Positions 14,326-15,054 of a stretch of DNA of 15,054 nt are shown here, piece after piece. The notes beneath the pieces are model-generated. The model made no database searches. It saw nothing but the letters and a program-made list of their open reading frames with translations, and was not told where the DNA came from. Origin of the DNA: Actinomycetota bacterium (GTDB taxonomy: Bacteria; Actinomycetota; Acidimicrobiia; Acidimicrobiales; SZUA-35); assembly GCA_027730885.1 (NCBI GenBank), contig JAQCHM010000033.1:1-15054 (forward strand). Reading direction: 5' to 3'. The stretch's first letter is position 1; each line of letters starts with the position of its first letter. The position numbers and the translations under genes were made by a program.

Positions 14326-15054
14326 TCAAGCGAGCCCGACCGCGGCGCGAGCCAGGTCGAGGGCCCAGTCGATCCCATCGGGATCCTTGCCCCCGGCTTG
14401 GGCCAGGTCGGCGCCCTTGCTGCCACCGCCCTTGATGGCTTTGGCGGCTTCGGCGATGAGCGTCCCGGCTTCGAACCCCGAGGCCGGATCGGTGGCCGCC
14501 ACCAGGGCCGCTCCCCCACCTTCGGGGGCAGCGGCGAGCACGACCGCTCTGATGCCGGCCGTGTCCCGAACGGCGACGGCGAGATCCTTGAGTCCGTCGC
14601 GATCGACACCGGACACCCGGGCGATGACCACACCGTCGGTCGCACCGGCGGCAAGCTCGACGGCCTGACCTGAAGCGACGCGTCGGCGCAGCACGGAGAG
14701 CTCGGCCTTGAGTTCCTTGAGCTCGCCGAGGCGTTTGTCGAGGCCGTCGATGAGGTCGCCGCGGGGAACGCCTACTGCAGCGGCCGCGGCATCGATGACC
14801 CGTTGCTCCTGTCGCAGAAGATCGATGGCGCCCGTGCCGGTGACCGCCTCGATGCGCCGGAGGTTCGAGCCGATCGAGCCCTCACTCACTACCTTGACCA
14901 GGCCGATGTCGCCCAGGGCGGACACGTGGGTTCCGCCGCAGAACTCGAGCGACGGACCGGCTCGCAGGACCCGAACCAGATCGCCGTACTTGTCACCGAA
15001 GAACGCGATGGCCCCCATGGCCTCGGCCTCGGCCTTGGTGACTTCGGGGTGGTC
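14326..15054 (-). CDS. alaS: Alanyl-tRNA synthetase, C-terminal part (5' end beyond window)
   Basis: Charges tRNA-Ala and edits mischarged Ser/Gly. The visible 242 residues begin in the editing domain: HPEVTKAEAEAMGAIAFFGDKYG, then SLEFCGGTHVSALGDIG with the Cys and His of the zinc-binding CxxxH motif, and the SEGSIGSNLRRIEAVTG end of the domain. A coiled-coil linker follows (LLRQEQRVIDAAAAAVGV to ELKAELSVLRRRVASG), then the DHHA1/C-Ala domain with VVIARVSGVDRDGLKDLA, and finally GGGSKGADLAQAGGKDPDGI. The catalytic and anticodon-independent recognition domains lie outside. The frame is open at the window edge and ends with TGA at 14328-14326. Confidence 0.97.
   Translation of the reverse strand, partial: DHPEVTKAEAEAMGAIAFFGDKYGDLVRVLRAGPSLEFCGGTHVSALGDIGLVKVVSEGSIGSNLRRIEAVTGTGAIDLLRQEQRVIDAAAAAVGVPRGDLIDGLDKRLGELKELKAELSVLRRRVASGQAVELAAGATDGVVIARVSGVDRDGLKDLAVAVRDTAGIRAVVLAAAPEGGGAALVAATDPASGFEAGTLIAEAAKAIKGGGSKGADLAQAGGKDPDGIDWALDLARAAVGLA

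Noticed and set aside
14295..14654. N-terminal extension of ruvX into alaS
   Set aside because: RuvX is normally about 150 residues and its first motif starts just after GTG 14294; the extension is a shadow of alaS.

Overview
The window is a GC-rich bacterial chromosome segment in which every supported gene lies on the minus strand. Read in the direction of transcription (from 15054 down to 1) the order is alaS (C-terminal part), ruvX, mltG, aroE, a DUF4388 protein, a type IV prepilin peptidase, aroB, an M24 aminopeptidase, efp, nusB, a secreted CAP/DUF4214 protein, an HpcH/HpaI aldolase, pyrR, pyrB, pyrC and carA (N-terminal part). The alaS-ruvX-mltG-aro-pepQ-efp-nusB-pyrR-pyrB-pyrC-carA order is typical of Actinobacteria. 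The DUF4214 repeats and the DUF4388 gene beside a prepilin peptidase suggest an Acidimicrobiia-like lineage; that placement is inference.

Region 15054-8538 holds translation, cell-wall and shikimate genes: the alanyl-tRNA synthetase tail, RuvX, the glycan-strand terminator MltG, AroE and AroB, with many ATGA/GTGA overlaps that imply translational coupling. Between aroE and aroB, where aroC and aroK often sit, there are instead a DUF4388 gene and a prepilin peptidase gene. Both carry apparent lesions: a TAA at codon 5 and a frameshift at a G7 tract in the first, and an in-frame TGA where Trp is expected in the second.

Region 8541-6442 holds the aminopeptidase, EF-P and NusB. nusB is interrupted by 32 consecutive G (plus strand); intact NusB-like coding resumes beyond it in another frame. 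This looks like a sequencing or assembly artefact replacing about 12-14 codons.

Region 6382-3914 holds two genes that are not usual members of this neighbourhood: a secreted CAP-domain protein with four DUF4214 repeats, and an HpcH/HpaI aldolase with a probable leaderless promoter.

Region 3913-1 is a pyrimidine operon, pyrR-pyrB-pyrC-carA, for UMP synthesis from bicarbonate/glutamine to dihydroorotate. Its leader is the most interesting part. A near-perfect PyrR-binding stem-loop with a CNGNGA hexaloop sits directly against the pyrR ribosome binding site, and a strong intrinsic terminator lies inside the first codons of pyrR. The PyrR loop and the terminator loop are complementary over 9-10 bp, which gives a simple antiterminator and a testable attenuation model. 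No tRNA, rRNA, CRISPR array, insertion sequence or phage gene was seen.
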